NCBI RefSeq assembly: GCF_016834455.1
Contig: NZ_CP069213.1
Coordinates: 3,945,501 to 4,009,500, forward strand
From: Shewanella litorisediminis
Lineage (GTDB): Bacteria; Pseudomonadota; Gammaproteobacteria; Enterobacterales; Shewanellaceae
Length of the DNA stretch: 64,000 nt
Direction of reading: 5' to 3'
Below, in pieces: positions 1 through 9,402 of the stretch. Position 1 is the stretch's first letter. The number at the start of each line of letters is the position of its first letter. Position numbers and translations under genes: made by a program. The notes under the pieces were generated by a model, which did no database searches, had not been told where the DNA came from, and worked only from the letters and a program-made list of their open reading frames with translations.

Positions 1-57
1 AGCCCCTTTAAAAAGGTCGCCAAGCACACCAAAAAGGCACTGGCCCAATATTACTGA
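1..57 (+). CDS. C-terminal end of a gene running in from the left
   Basis: An open frame with no start enters from the left edge and stops at TGA (55-57). It gives 18 residues ending in a basic tail (FKKVAKHTKKALAQYY). It converges on the HD-GYP gene and overlaps its stop by 7 bases, a common arrangement for real convergent genes. Too little is present to name a family. Confidence 0.4.
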   Translation, partial: SPFKKVAKHTKKALAQYY

Positions 58-1214
58 GCCGGTGCCAGATTAGGGTACCGGAGCTGGGGCGCGTCGTGCA
101 GGCGCGCCATGATATCTTCAATTTCGAGCTGAGACGCTTTCAGCGCCGCCACGCAGCGCTCCTCCAGCTTACCCGCCGCCACCATTCGATCGAGCTCGGT
201 GAAGCACGCCTCCAGCGGCCAGGCTTCTTTATAGGGGCGTTGGCAACTCAGGGCATCAAAAATATCGGCCACTGTGACGATTCTCGCTTCGATGGGAATC
301 GCCTTACCCTTGAGCCCGCGGGGGTAACCGCTGCCATCAAGGTACTCGTGGTGGCAGGCCACTATGTTCAGCATGATCTGTGAGTCGGGCAAGTCGCCCA
401 AACCGAAGTCACCCAAAATCTTGTGGACTATCATTTCCCCTTTTTCCACATGGGTTTGCATCAACGCTCGCTCATCACCATTCAGCACACCGGCTTTGAG
501 CAGCACACGATCCGGGATCCCTATCTTGCCCACATCATGGAGCGGTGCAAACAGGGCTATGTGCTCAATTTGTTCATCGCTGAGCCCCTCCTCATCCGCA
601 ATGAATCTGGCAATCAGTCGGGAATAAGCCGCCATTCGGTCCAGATGTGAACCGGTTTCAAAGTCGCGTAGATCGGCAAAGTCACGTGCCACCAGGACCG
701 AGGCCTGAATGATACGCACCGCGGTCAGCTCACTGCTTAAGGTCATATTCACCAGGTTGGCATACAGCAACATATCCCGCTGCTTGCTGGTATCAAACGC
801 ACCGGGCCGCGACGAATCAAAAAACAAAAAGCCGATAAAGCGGCCGCTGTCGTACAAAGGTATCGTAAAAGACGACTGGTATCCCTGCTGCAAAAGCCAC
901 ACGGAATGAGGGTTGTCGGGCGTGACTGTGGCATGGATATCGTGGATCACCCGACACTCTGCAGCGCTGGCCAATTCACTCAGAGACCGGCTGTCTTTCA
1001 GGCGATATTGATAGCCATGAATGGCTTCGCCTCTGCGGGTGCTGTTGATGAAGGTTTTCAAAAAGTCGGTGTTGGGATCGTAAAGCGCACAGGCAATGCG
1101 GTCTACTTCCGGGTAGGTCTCCAGCAGGCGGTCGTGGATCCTGGCGAGGCGATCACTGGCGTTACTTCCCTGCTGCCACCAAATGGCATGAATAGCCACA
1201 GCAGAATTAAACAT
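51..1214 (-). CDS. GAF-like/HD-GYP cyclic-di-GMP phosphodiesterase
   Basis: A 387-residue cytoplasmic protein with no membrane segment. Residues about 20-165 look like a GAF sensor domain. Residues about 175-350 are an HD-GYP domain with H190, the HD pair H226-D227 (HDVGK), H255, the H288-H289 pair and the GYP signature near 296-298. The set is complete, so an active phosphodiesterase that opens cyclic di-GMP is expected. The family link is established knowledge; the ligand of the GAF-like domain is unknown. An AGGGA lies before the ATG. It is transcribed alone and away from the rhodanese gene. Confidence 0.9.
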   Translation of the reverse strand: MFNSAVAIHAIWWQQGSNASDRLARIHDRLLETYPEVDRIACALYDPNTDFLKTFINSTRRGEAIHGYQYRLKDSRSLSELASAAECRVIHDIHATVTPDNPHSVWLLQQGYQSSFTIPLYDSGRFIGFLFFDSSRPGAFDTSKQRDMLLYANLVNMTLSSELTAVRIIQASVLVARDFADLRDFETGSHLDRMAAYSRLIARFIADEEGLSDEQIEHIALFAPLHDVGKIGIPDRVLLKAGVLNGDERALMQTHVEKGEMIVHKILGDFGLGDLPDSQIMLNIVACHHEYLDGSGYPRGLKGKAIPIEARIVTVADIFDALSCQRPYKEAWPLEACFTELDRMVAAGKLEERCVAALKASQLEIEDIMARLHDAPQLRYPNLAPAQ

Positions 1215-1375
1215 GCGCCCATCCCTGTAGAGTACGAGTTCACAGCATAACTATAGGACATGGGCTGTTAGCTGGGCCTTATCGATATCCAAAAAGCGCA
1301 CTCTGTCACGATAATTGCACTTTGCTGTCCATAAGATTACTCTTTATGAAATTTTTCTAATTTAAAGAGGTTAAC

Positions 1376-1693
1376 ATGCTGCACTCAATGCTCGCCAGAT
1401 TATCCGGCAGCGCACAACCTGCCGAATGCTGGCAACTGGTGAAACATGGCGCCACCCTGGTGGATGTCAGAAGCCCGGCAGAGTTTGCCCAGGGTCATTT
1501 GCCACAGGCTCTGAACATTCCGCTGGATACGCTGGAACAGTGGCAATCGGCTCAGGTCGACAAGGCGGCGCCTCTGGTGCTCTATTGCGGTGCAGGTATC
1601 CGCGCCCAAAAAGGATGCGATATTCTCAGAGCCAAAGGATTCAGCGCAGTCATCAATGGCGGCGCCATCAAGGATTTACTGGCGGGCGCTTAA
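1376..1693 (+). CDS. Single-domain rhodanese-like sulfurtransferase
   Basis: A 105-residue protein made of one rhodanese domain with no signal peptide. The family elements D30-V31-R32 (LVDVRSPAEF), the HLPQALNIP segment and the active-site loop C71-GAGIR are present, so the persulfide-forming cysteine is kept. This length matches GlpE/PspE-type proteins that move sulfane sulfur to cyanide or thiol acceptors. The physiological acceptor cannot be told from sequence. The start follows AAAGAGG with good spacing. Confidence 0.88.
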   Translation: MLHSMLARLSGSAQPAECWQLVKHGATLVDVRSPAEFAQGHLPQALNIPLDTLEQWQSAQVDKAAPLVLYCGAGIRAQKGCDILRAKGFSAVINGGAIKDLLAGA

Positions 1694-1696
1694 GCC

Positions 1697-1903
1697 ATGG
1701 CAACACAGACTCCCAAAGCCTCATCCCCCGGGTTTGCCTTCAGCACGGGTCGTAATGCCTCAAGAAAGGTACGCTACGTGGAGTACAGTGAGGCCGGGCA
1801 AGGTTGCCCCATGTGCCGCCCAATGCTGGCCGACAGCGATAAAAAAATGCCCCTCGAACAGGAGGGGCCAAAACAGGATGATGAGAAGGAAAGTCGGGAT
1901 TAA
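1697..1903 (+). CDS. Possible 68-residue small protein after the rhodanese gene
   Basis: An ATG lies 3 bases after the rhodanese stop and opens a 68-codon frame with a CPMC pair and a very charged tail. No clear ribosome binding site is seen. The last third is encoded by the terminator hairpin of the opposing azoreductase gene, which argues against a real protein. It is kept because it fills an otherwise empty 200-base gap. No family recognised. Confidence 0.2.
   Translation: MATQTPKASSPGFAFSTGRNASRKVRYVEYSEAGQGCPMCRPMLADSDKKMPLEQEGPKQDDEKESRD
1848..1875 (-). terminator. Terminator of the azoreductase gene
   Basis: On the minus strand the stem GCCCCTC/GAGGGGC with a 6-base loop is followed by a run of seven T. 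It lies just beyond the azoreductase stop. Confidence 0.75.
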
Positions 1904-2490
1904 CCCACCAGCGCCAGCTGGTCGCGGGCATCCTTGATGCCACGCTCTGCCGCTTCCGGCCCCATATTCAGAGCTTCGGCGTAAACGGTATCCACTTCTG
2001 TGATACCGATAAATCCAAGAACGGTTTTCAGATAAGGCACCACGTGGTCGCTGCCGGACCCCTTGTGTACGCCACCACGGGTCGTGATCAGCATGGCCTG
2101 CTTACCCTGAATAAGCCCCTGGGGACCTTCGGCTGTGTAGGTAAAAGTCACGCCGGCGCGGGCAACCAGATCGATCCAGTTTTTCAACTGGGTGGGAATA
2201 CTGAAGTTGTACATGGGGGCTGCGACCACCAGCTGATCGTGCGCTTTGAGCTCATCAATCAGCGTATTGGACAGGTCCAGCGCGTCTTGCTGACGTGCAC
2301 TCAGGCTTTCGCCTCCACGCAAACCCATGGCAATTTCACCATCCAGAACCGGCAGCGGCTCGGCAGCCAAATCGCGTACAGTCACTGTATCGCCACTTTC
2401 ACGGCGCGCGGCAACCCATTCATCAATCAAGCGGCCAGACTGGGAAAAATCACCAAGAATGCTGGACTTGAGCACCAATACCTTTGACAT
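1900..2490 (-). CDS. azoR: FMN-dependent NADH-azoreductase
   Basis: A 196-residue flavodoxin-fold protein beginning [18 protein letters not shown], the AzoR/AcpD N-terminus whose loop holds FMN phosphate. Later family segments are [28 protein letters not shown] and TTRGGVH. These enzymes reduce azo compounds and quinones with NADH in the cytoplasm. The frame stays open 17 codons upstream, but the start at 2490 is chosen because GGAGG sits 5 bases before it and homologues begin there. Single gene with its own terminator. Confidence 0.93.
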   Translation of the reverse strand: MSKVLVLKSSILGDFSQSGRLIDEWVAARRESGDTVTVRDLAAEPLPVLDGEIAMGLRGGESLSARQQDALDLSNTLIDELKAHDQLVVAAPMYNFSIPTQLKNWIDLVARAGVTFTYTAEGPQGLIQGKQAMLITTRGGVHKGSGSDHVVPYLKTVLGFIGITEVDTVYAEALNMGPEAAERGIKDARDQLALVG

Positions 2491-2605
2491 AAGACCTCCA
2501 AGAAACTGTGAATATCCCCACTGGGGTAACTCGATGGTCAAAGTGTATTAGCCCACAAAATTGAAAAAAAGCAGATTAAATCAGATATTCCTTTCTAAAA
2601 AATAG

Positions 2606-2630
2606 AAAAGCCAGTCAATGACTGGCTTTT
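2606..2630 (-). terminator. Terminator of the small exported protein gene
   Basis: The perfect palindrome AAAAGCCAGTCA/TGACTGGCTTTT with T-rich sequence beyond it on the minus strand lies 17 bases past the stop of the 2647-3180 gene. Confidence 0.8.
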
Positions 2631-2646
2631 CGTTGGCGTGTACTCA

Positions 2647-3180
2647 TCAGCTGCCAAAGTAGAAGCTGTATTCTTCCACCAGGGTTTTCACTTCCTGGTT
2701 TTGCACCAGATCCGCCACAAACTTATCCGTGGTGGACAAAACCCAAGCCATGGAATCCTTGTCCAGACCACCTAACTGATTGGAATACATGTTTTGTGCC
2801 TGGGTAAAGTTCTCGCGGTATTCGATGCGACTGACCGATTTGCCGTGCACACGGAAATCATAGGTCAGTACCAGATCGTTATTGGTCACCACGGGCAATA
2901 TCCCCAGCGAGCTGCCGGCCAGGATGGCCGATGTCAGGCCAGCGGCCGTGCCACCTGCTGTGGGCTGCAGCTTATAGCTCACCACCAGGCGCAGCGGAGT
3001 GCCCAGGTTTTCTTTGTCTATGTTGCCAAGCTGCTGACTGGATTTGAGCTTGTCAAACAGCTCAGTGCTGTCAAAGGTGCTGACAAAGAGCACAGGGGGC
3101 AACACCATTGCCTGCTCCTGTGCAGCCACAGAGGTCATCAGCCCGGTCAGTGCCAGGGCACCAAATATCATTCCTTTCAT
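2647..3180 (-). CDS. Exported protein of unknown function beside a lipoprotein protease
   Basis: A 177-residue protein with a Sec signal peptide (MKGMIFGALALTGLMTSVAA, cleavage before QEQ). The mature part has no cysteines or motif I recognise, is predicted soluble, and has a small Gly/Ala/Leu-rich stretch near residues 75-95. It begins 12 bases after the stop of the serine-protease lipoprotein on the same strand, so the two are almost certainly co-transcribed and may act together in the periplasm. That link is inference from position only. Confidence 0.75.
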   Translation of the reverse strand: MKGMIFGALALTGLMTSVAAQEQAMVLPPVLFVSTFDSTELFDKLKSSQQLGNIDKENLGTPLRLVVSYKLQPTAGGTAAGLTSAILAGSSLGILPVVTNNDLVLTYDFRVHGKSVSRIEYRENFTQAQNMYSNQLGGLDKDSMAWVLSTTDKFVADLVQNQEVKTLVEEYSFYFGS

Positions 3181-3192
3181 GTCACTGACTCC

Positions 3193-4413
3193 TTACTGAT
3201 AACAGGCCAACTGAACCACAGACGACAGGGCGGCATCGTTGCTGATACGAATATCCCCTTTCAAATTGGGCTCTACCTGATGAAAAGCCACCTGATGCTT
3301 ATCGAGGAATTTGGCCACATACCTGGCATCGAGGGCAAAATTCACATTCTGTGGCAAGGCGCCGGATTCAATAAGCTTGGCCGCGTTGAGTGTGGCCACT
3401 GTGACCCCCAGCAGTTCACCCCCATCGGAAACCACAGGACCGCCGCTGGAACCCGGTTGAATGGGCGCCGAAAACTGAAACTGGCCAACCGAACCTTTAA
3501 GGGCATTCAGGGAGCTGACATTACCCCGGGTCAGGTTTGGGGACGCCGCGAGCAGGCCCTGCAAGGGATAACCCACGTTGGTGACGGCTTCACCGAGGAA
3601 AATTTCACTGCCCTTACGCAAAGGCAAGAAGCGCTCAGCCGGCGCACCCGTGCTCACCACGGCCAAATCCAACAGGGTGGAGCTGGCATCGACATTGGCA
3701 TCGTAAGACTGAGTTGACGTCTGCACCTTGGTGACCAGGCATTCCCGCAGCACATGGGCGGCCGTCAGCAGCTGTCCGGTTTCATTGATATAAAATCCGG
3801 TACCACTGCTCACTGGCTTTTCCATATTGGCCAGTTGCAGCGGATTGGTCGCTTTCATGGCCAGCTGCGCCGGATACTCGGCAGCTGAGGGCTTAAGACT
3901 GTTGAGCACGTCCACGATCACCAATTGGGTGGCCCGCATAGCCGCGTTGTACATGCCCGAGTTATCGCCCACATAGCCAATGTCGGCTTTAAAGGTTTTT
4001 TTACCTTCTTTCAGTGGTTTATCACCACCGTTAAATACCTTGTAGCTCAGGGTCATCACGGCCTTGCCGGAGACAAACTCCCACTCGGGATCCAGGTCTA
4101 TCACCAGACCTACAGCCTCCTCGCTGCTGCGGTCCAGCATGACCGCGTGGCTGAAATAAGCACTGAAGGCATCGCGAACACCATCTGACAAGGCTGAGCC
4201 CGGCTCTACCCAGATATTCCACTTCTCAAGATAGAAACGGCTGTCCGTTTGAGTCTTCGGCAGGTAATACGCAACAGAGACATCCACCGGCAGGGCGATA
4301 GACTTGTTGACCGCCACCCCTTTGGGCAATTTATTGGCACTGAGCCGGGTGTTGGCACACCCGGAGAGGTTGGCACAAAGCGCAACAGCCAGTGCCAGAC
4401 AAAGAAAACGCAT
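3193..4413 (-). CDS. Lipoprotein trypsin-like serine protease
   Basis: A 406-residue lipoprotein; lipobox LSGC with lipidated Cys19. Residues 25-200 form an N-terminal region with no family I know. Residues about 200-380 are a chymotrypsin-fold protease with the complete triad H220 (LTAAHVL), D249 (LLDLAVV) and S323 (GSSGGPV). No PDZ domain is seen, unlike DegP/DegS. It should be anchored facing the periplasm; position 20 is Ala, not Asp, so outer-membrane sorting is likely. The start at 4413 follows AAGGA, whereas the longer open frame adds 12 residues before the signal peptide. It heads a two-gene unit. Confidence 0.85.
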   Translation of the reverse strand: MRFLCLALAVALCANLSGCANTRLSANKLPKGVAVNKSIALPVDVSVAYYLPKTQTDSRFYLEKWNIWVEPGSALSDGVRDAFSAYFSHAVMLDRSSEEAVGLVIDLDPEWEFVSGKAVMTLSYKVFNGGDKPLKEGKKTFKADIGYVGDNSGMYNAAMRATQLVIVDVLNSLKPSAAEYPAQLAMKATNPLQLANMEKPVSSGTGFYINETGQLLTAAHVLRECLVTKVQTSTQSYDANVDASSTLLDLAVVSTGAPAERFLPLRKGSEIFLGEAVTNVGYPLQGLLAASPNLTRGNVSSLNALKGSVGQFQFSAPIQPGSSGGPVVSDGGELLGVTVATLNAAKLIESGALPQNVNFALDARYVAKFLDKHQVAFHQVEPNLKGDIRISNDAALSSVVQLACYQ

Positions 4414-4571
4414 ACTGATGTCCTTAAGATGCTGTTTCGGCCACTCCATACCGTACGAGCAACCAAATATTTAACATTTTTTTAACCGGACGATTCTAGG
4501 GAATCCCGGGAGTAACATCAACAAGGTCCATCAGAAGTTGTAAATTATTTTACCGGCCCAGCGTGGAAGAC

Positions 4572-5015
4572 TTAGTGTGGCAGACTGACGTAACGTCCCT
4601 CGAAGCTGGCACATAGCTCCCCTTCACACCAAAGCTCGACCAACAGGGTCACCTTGATTCTGCGACCCCTGGTGAGGGGCGTCATGTCGTCACCCGACCA
4701 GCTGACCTTGGCGAGAGGCGCCCCCGTAACAGGCGCCAGATAGCGCACTGACGCATCGGCCAGCACTATGCTGCCCTCCACACCCGCTTCGCGCTGCTTA
4801 AGCCACAGCATTCCCCAGCCCGTCAGGGTCATCAGGGTATAGATGCTGCCAGCGAACATGGTGTGGTGCAGATTGATGTTGGGCTCAAGTGGCGCACTGA
4901 CTTCAAATTGAATGCCATCGTATCTGCGCGGACAGATTTGCATAAAGGCACTCAGGGGAATGGTGCTGTGCCAGGTGTCTGCCAGCTCCTGCAACAAGCG
5001 TTGTTCTGGTGTCAT
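4572..5015 (-). CDS. Hotdog thioesterase, YiiD C-terminal type
   Basis: A 147-residue protein matching the thioesterase half of E. coli YiiD: PLSAFMQI, LEPNINLHHTMFAGSIYTLMTLTGWG and a closing beta segment. The acetyltransferase half of YiiD is absent. It starts 1 base after the dtd stop, and the E. coli locus also has yihY, dtd and yiiD in a row, which supports the call. The substrate is unknown, probably an acyl-CoA or acyl-carrier thioester. Confidence 0.85.
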   Translation of the reverse strand: MTPEQRLLQELADTWHSTIPLSAFMQICPRRYDGIQFEVSAPLEPNINLHHTMFAGSIYTLMTLTGWGMLWLKQREAGVEGSIVLADASVRYLAPVTGAPLAKVSWSGDDMTPLTRGRRIKVTLLVELWCEGELCASFEGRYVSLPH

Positions 5016-5016
5016 G

Positions 5017-5454
5017 CTACACCTGCAAATGAAAGGTCACTGGCCCATCGTTCAGCAGCTCTACCTTCATATCCGCAGCAAAACGGCCGGTTTGTGTGGG
5101 TACGCCCTGCGCCCGGCAATGGGCAACAAACTCTTCGTACAGGCGTTCGGCCTGCTCAGGGGTGCCCGCGCCCGAGAAACTGGGACGCAGCCCGCGACCT
5201 GTGTCGGCCGCCAGGGTGAACTGAGAGACCACCAGAAGGCTACCGCCGACCTGAGAAACATTGAGGTTCATCTTGCCATTTTCATCGGAAAAGACGCGGT
5301 AGTTCATGACCTTGTGAGCCAGTTTCTCCAGCTTGCTGCGGTCATCCTGCTGCTCAACCCCCAGCAGCACCAGCAGTCCGTGCCCGATGGCACCGGTAAT
5401 TTCGCCATCCACGGTGACACTGGCGCGACTGACCCTTTGTATCAATGCAATCAC
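5017..5454 (-). CDS. dtd: D-aminoacyl-tRNA deacylase
   Basis: A 145-residue protein, the exact usual length. It begins [18 protein letters not shown] and contains the SQFTLAADT and NDGPVTFHL motifs that build the cross-subunit active site of DTD. It frees D-amino acids and glycine wrongly attached to tRNA, acting as a cytoplasmic dimer. It is third in the yihY-pip-dtd-thioesterase unit, with a 71-base gap from pip. Confidence 0.97.
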   Translation of the reverse strand: MIALIQRVSRASVTVDGEITGAIGHGLLVLLGVEQQDDRSKLEKLAHKVMNYRVFSDENGKMNLNVSQVGGSLLVVSQFTLAADTGRGLRPSFSGAGTPEQAERLYEEFVAHCRAQGVPTQTGRFAADMKVELLNDGPVTFHLQV

Positions 5455-5525
5455 AGATTATTCCTTGCCTGATGGAAAACCCGGCGATTGTGCCATAGCC
5501 GGGTGCACAATCCCATCCACGGGCA

Positions 5526-6491
5526 TCAGAGTTGTCTGTGCCACACCGACAGCATCCAGTTTCCGGCAGCGCAAACGGCCTTATGCATACGACCATCGGC
5601 AAGGGAGTGATAGCCACCGACCACAGTGACCAACTCAAAATCCTCTTTAAGGCGGGCGGTTAGCGGCCCATAGTGCTGGGCTAGCTCAGCGGGGCATACC
5701 CAATCACATTCCCCTTGAAGGATGCGGGTATGGGCGCTGATGCAGGGAAAGGCCGCCACCAAGGCGGACTCAGCGTCGAAATAGCCACTTCTGGCATAGT
5801 GTAATTCGATGAGCGCCAGCACCCGGGAGCGCCAGTCTATGGGGCCAAGCAAGTGATTGCCCGGATAGGCCAGCGCCAGCTCCCAATCCAGCCAGCGCCG
5901 AAATGCACGCTCGGAAACCCCTTGGTTGGCATGCATAAAGCCCTTACTGAAGTACTCAAACAGCAGTGACAGCCAACCCTTTACCGGGATCCCGGCACTG
6001 AAGCTGTCGTACTCAGCAGGAAAAAGCCGGGCGGCGCCTGCCGGGCCATACAACCAGGCCATCCCCTCACTTGAAGGGATAAACAGCCCCCAATAACTCT
6101 GGGCAATGACACGTTCGGGGTGGCGGCCGCTGTAGATAAGTCCGAGGGTGGCGCCAAAGGAGCCGCCGGCAAGGCACCAGTGCTCGATACCCAGGGTTTC
6201 CCGCACCACTTCCATATCGGCCAGCAGCTGTGTGAGGCTGTTGTGCTCCAGCCCCCCTCGGGGACGGGATAAACCCGCTCCGCGCTGATCCAGCAGCAAA
6301 ATACGCCAGTGGCGACCATCAAACAGCAAGGCATCGTCACTGCTGCAACCGGCACCCGGGCCACCATGGAGATACAAAAGTGGAATACCATCGGGATTGC
6401 CATACTCAGCCAAATGCAGGCTATGGCCATCACCAACGGCAATCCACCTGCTGCCAATGAGCGGCGACGGGGTCTGTTCAGCCGTGGTCAT
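5526..6491 (-). CDS. pip: Prolyl aminopeptidase (alpha/beta hydrolase, S33)
   Basis: A 321-residue alpha/beta hydrolase. HGGPGAG forms the oxyanion region, GGSFGATL carries the nucleophilic serine, a late aspartate is in [10 protein letters not shown] and the histidine in GGYHSLAD. These features match proline iminopeptidases, which remove N-terminal proline from peptides in the cytoplasm. The frame is open 53 codons further upstream inside yihY, but that part is low-complexity. The start at 6491 ([16 protein letters not shown]) fits the family and overlaps yihY by 14 bases. Confidence 0.9.
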   Translation of the reverse strand: MTTAEQTPSPLIGSRWIAVGDGHSLHLAEYGNPDGIPLLYLHGGPGAGCSSDDALLFDGRHWRILLLDQRGAGLSRPRGGLEHNSLTQLLADMEVVRETLGIEHWCLAGGSFGATLGLIYSGRHPERVIAQSYWGLFIPSSEGMAWLYGPAGAARLFPAEYDSFSAGIPVKGWLSLLFEYFSKGFMHANQGVSERAFRRWLDWELALAYPGNHLLGPIDWRSRVLALIELHYARSGYFDAESALVAAFPCISAHTRILQGECDWVCPAELAQHYGPLTARLKEDFELVTVVGGYHSLADGRMHKAVCAAGNWMLSVWHRQL

Positions 6492-7482
6492 TGTGGGGTG
6501 TGGGTTTGGTGGCAGATGGAGAAGGGGGATTTTCCTTTGGCGATGACAAGGCTTCACCTGAAGGGGCGTCATGGCTGCCATGGGTGTCTTCGCCGACGTC
6601 ATCGTCGCCATCGTCGTCATAGTCCAGGTATTCCGGCAAGGCGGCGGCAATCACCCCACCAAAGAGCACTATGGTCCAGGAGAGATACACCCAGACAAAC
6701 AGGATAGGAATAGTCGCCAGAGTGCCGTAAATCGCCTCATAACTCGGAAAGCTGGTGACATAGAGCGCAAAACCACGTTTGCCCGCCTCAAACAACAAGG
6801 CAGCCACCAGGGCACCGAGCAGCGCATGGAGAAATTTCACCTTTTGATTGGGCACCGCCATATACAGCAGCAAAAACGCGGCAACGGAAAACATCAGCGG
6901 CAGCTTCTCTATCAGCATGGGCACCACCCCATACACATCGGCCTCGCTGAGCACTTTAAGGGACACCAGATAAGACGTCACGGCAATACTGGCGCCCATC
7001 AATACCGGGCCCAGGGTCAACACCATCCAATACATGGAAAAGGCCACCATAAAACGGCGCTTTTCTTTGGTGCGCCAAATGGCATTGAGTGACTTATCGA
7101 TGGCCGAAATCAGCATGATGGCCACTACCACCAAGAAGCCAATCCCCACCGCCGTGCCCTTCGACGCATTTTTCACAAATTCATTGATATAGGCTTGTAC
7201 CGTATCGCCGGCGGCGGGGATCATGTTTTCGTAGACAAAGGTTTCGATGGTGCCGCGAATGCCCTGAAACACAGGAAACGCCGACAACACCGACATGGTG
7301 ACGGCCACCATGGGCACCAGCGACAAGAGGGTCACATAGGTGAGGTGACCCGCGCGCACATTAATTTGGTCTTCTTTCAGGCGAGAGACAAGATGGAGCA
7401 CAAATCGCCAAACGCCCAGAAAAAAGCTCTGTATCAGGCTCACATCTATCTTATTTTTCACTGGTTTTCTCTTGCCGCTCAT
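6478..7482 (-). CDS. YihY/BrkB-family inner membrane protein
   Basis: A 334-residue integral membrane protein with about six hydrophobic segments, the family start [26 protein letters not shown] and [26 protein letters not shown]. The C-terminal 45 residues are an acidic then Pro/Ser-rich tail. The protein was once called RNase BN, wrongly; its real role is unclear. GTG at 7485 lies directly before the ATG at 7482 and either could be used; no strong ribosome site precedes them. First gene of the four-gene minus-strand operon. Confidence 0.88.
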   Translation of the reverse strand: MSGKRKPVKNKIDVSLIQSFFLGVWRFVLHLVSRLKEDQINVRAGHLTYVTLLSLVPMVAVTMSVLSAFPVFQGIRGTIETFVYENMIPAAGDTVQAYINEFVKNASKGTAVGIGFLVVVAIMLISAIDKSLNAIWRTKEKRRFMVAFSMYWMVLTLGPVLMGASIAVTSYLVSLKVLSEADVYGVVPMLIEKLPLMFSVAAFLLLYMAVPNQKVKFLHALLGALVAALLFEAGKRGFALYVTSFPSYEAIYGTLATIPILFVWVYLSWTIVLFGGVIAAALPEYLDYDDDGDDDVGEDTHGSHDAPSGEALSSPKENPPSPSATKPTPHNDHG

Positions 7483-7553
7483 CACAGGTACGGTTTATGT
7501 TCGTACAATAAAACGTACAATACCTGCTTTACAAGTGTTAAAGGAGTGATTCA

Positions 7554-7775
7554 ATGTCACAACAAGGATCGGCGGGCAACGTCCTCGCCGCAGGGGTTAA
7601 CCTCTTTTTTCCCGGCCTGGGCCAACTGCTTCAGGGCCGTATCATGGCCGCCCTGCTGTTCTTTGTTATCACCGTCGGCGGCTATGCGCTCTGGTGGTTG
7701 ATAGTGCCCGCCATCATTGGTGCCATCGCCCATCTTTGGTCCATCATAGATGCAGCCCGCTTTAAAGCCGGGTGA
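7554..7775 (+). CDS. Small two-helix membrane protein
   Basis: A 73-residue protein with a helix-turn-helix pair of membrane segments (GVNLFFPGLGQLLQG, then two long hydrophobic stretches about 29-45 and 47-65). It resembles the TM2-like small proteins of proteobacteria, but I cannot assign a function. AAGGAG stands before the ATG. The next gene, a DUF2959 lipoprotein, begins 17 bases later, so they form a pair. Confidence 0.75.
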   Translation: MSQQGSAGNVLAAGVNLFFPGLGQLLQGRIMAALLFFVITVGGYALWWLIVPAIIGAIAHLWSIIDAARFKAG

Positions 7776-7792
7776 TTACAGGAAGCCAAGCA

Positions 7793-8446
7793 ATGAAACA
7801 ACTTCTCTCACTGGCGCTGCTTGGCAGTGCCCTGTTACTCGGCGGTTGCCAGAGTGCTTACTATGGCGCCATGGAAAAGGTCGGCTATCACAAGCGCGAC
7901 ATCATGGTCGACCGGGTGAAAGACGCCAAAGAGTCTCAGGAAGAAGCCCAGCAGCAGTTCAGCTCTGCGCTGGAAGAAATGCAGGCCTTGCTGAACCATG
8001 ATGGCGGCGACCTGGAAAAAGCCTACAACAAGGCCAAAGACGAGTACGAAGCCGCACAGAGTGCCGCAGACGATGTGTCAAACCGCATCGATAAGGTTGA
8101 GGATGTGGCCGAAGCCCTGTTTGATGAGTGGCAGGCGGAAATAGCCGAAATCAGCAAGGCCAGCCTGCGCTCAAAAAGCCAGACCAAGCTGAAAGAAACC
8201 CGGCGCAACTACGAGTCGCTGATGCGCAGCATGCGCCGCGCCGAAAGCAAGATGCCACCCATCCTGACCTCAATGAAAGACAACATGCTGTACCTCAAGC
8301 ACAACCTCAATGCCCAAACCATTGGCGCCATTAAGGGGGAGTTTACCAGCTTGAAGACAGACATTACCGGTCTCATCAAGGAGATGAATCGCTCCATTGC
8401 CGAGTCCAACAAGTTTATCGCGGCCATGGAAGCTGCAGGCCAGTAA
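7793..8446 (+). CDS. DUF2959 family lipoprotein with long coiled coil
   Basis: A 217-residue protein with a lipoprotein signal (LLGGC). The rest is almost wholly helical and rich in Glu, Lys and Ala, including AYYGAMEKVGYHKRDIMVDRVKDAKESQEEAQQQF, the start typical of DUF2959. Long coiled-coil stretches cover about residues 45-110 and 120-210. It would sit at the inner face of the outer membrane or on the inner membrane. Start at ATG 7793, after AGGAAG. Function unknown. Confidence 0.85.
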   Translation: MKQLLSLALLGSALLLGGCQSAYYGAMEKVGYHKRDIMVDRVKDAKESQEEAQQQFSSALEEMQALLNHDGGDLEKAYNKAKDEYEAAQSAADDVSNRIDKVEDVAEALFDEWQAEIAEISKASLRSKSQTKLKETRRNYESLMRSMRRAESKMPPILTSMKDNMLYLKHNLNAQTIGAIKGEFTSLKTDITGLIKEMNRSIAESNKFIAAMEAAGQ

Positions 8447-8468
8447 GGTCGTCACGGCCATGGAAGGC

Positions 8469-8494
8469 AAAAAGCCCCCGAATGGGGGCTTTTT
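8469..8494. terminator. Bidirectional terminator
   Basis: Palindrome AAAAAGCCCCC/GGGGGCTTTTT between two convergent genes, with a T run at both sides, ends both the DUF2959 gene and the binding-protein-like gene. Confidence 0.85.
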
Positions 8495-8508
8495 CATACC
8501 TGTGGGGC

Positions 8509-9402
8509 TCAGGGTTCGGAATGAGCAATCACCTCATCCTGCAGCTTTAACACCTCGGCAGGGATCGCCGATTCGGGCAGCAGGGGATTATCGAGTGTCA
8601 TCAGCTTGCGTCGATGCAGCTGTGCCTGCTTCAGCGCAGCCCTGTGGGGTGCAAAGCCGTAAAAAAGCCTGTCAAAGCTGCCATCTGCCATGGCGGCATT
8701 CAACCCGTATTCCAACCGCTGCGCCAATGGCTGGTCGTGTTTGGCAACGAAGAAGTACATCACCGCTGGGTAGCGTATCAGCAGGTGGTTTTCTCTCGCC
8801 AACTCTCGGAAATTTCGGCTTTCGGTCTCTGAATACAGCTCGGTTACCGCCCTTGGGAACAGATAGCCCCGGTGGCGGCGGGTGAACTCGTACATGTCGC
8901 CTTCAGATACGTCCGTCGAGACTTCCAGGCGGTTTAATCTCAGGATTTGTGTGTCTGGCCAATCCCGCCCCTGAATAAAGGTAAAGGGCGCCAAATCCCC
9001 CAAGTCCTTAACGGTGGCAAGCGTTGCCAGGTCCTGTTCGTTGGCGGCGAGCAGCCTGAGCCCGTAGACCCCCTTCATCAAGGGGACGCGTACCGGCATG
9101 GCATCCTGCTCTCGGCGGTAATTGGTCATGGTCCAGAACACATTAATGACGCCGTTATTCAGCTCCCGGAAATGTCGTCTCTGGGAGATATCGATGTCCA
9201 GTGGCGCCAGTTGATAAGGGCCGTATTTTTCTTTGGATTTCTCCAGCGCCAGTTGCAATAGCTGACCGAAATAGGCGTTGTTCGGATTGCGTTTCATGAC
9301 ACTGGCATCCACATAACGCACCGTCAGTGGCTCGGTGGCTGCACTGGGCCAACTCAGCGCCAACAGTAATGCAGCAAGGAATAGCCTTGGCAGCTTCATC
9401 AT
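8509..9402 (-). CDS. Exported solute-binding-like protein coupled to the GGDEF gene
   Basis: A 297-residue protein with a signal peptide ending SWPSAATEP. The mature part has the fold signature of periplasmic solute-binding family 3 proteins (LTVRYVDASV at the start, NNGVINVFWTMTNYRREQDAMPVRVPLMKGVYGLRLL, then a second lobe) but no typical ligand arginine motif I can fix. No ABC permease lies nearby. The ATG overlaps the cyclase stop (ATGA, 9399-9402) and AAGGGGAAAG precedes it. It is therefore more likely a sensory partner for the cyclase than a transporter part; this is inference. Confidence 0.78.
   Translation of the reverse strand: MMKLPRLFLAALLLALSWPSAATEPLTVRYVDASVMKRNPNNAYFGQLLQLALEKSKEKYGPYQLAPLDIDISQRRHFRELNNGVINVFWTMTNYRREQDAMPVRVPLMKGVYGLRLLAANEQDLATLATVKDLGDLAPFTFIQGRDWPDTQILRLNRLEVSTDVSEGDMYEFTRRHRGYLFPRAVTELYSETESRNFRELARENHLLIRYPAVMYFFVAKHDQPLAQRLEYGLNAAMADGSFDRLFYGFAPHRAALKQAQLHRRKLMTLDNPLLPESAIPAEVLKLQDEVIAHSEP

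Noticed and set aside
2794..3717. 307-codon plus-strand frame across the protease and its partner gene
   Set aside because: Spans the junction of two well-formed minus-strand genes and has no recognisable protein features.
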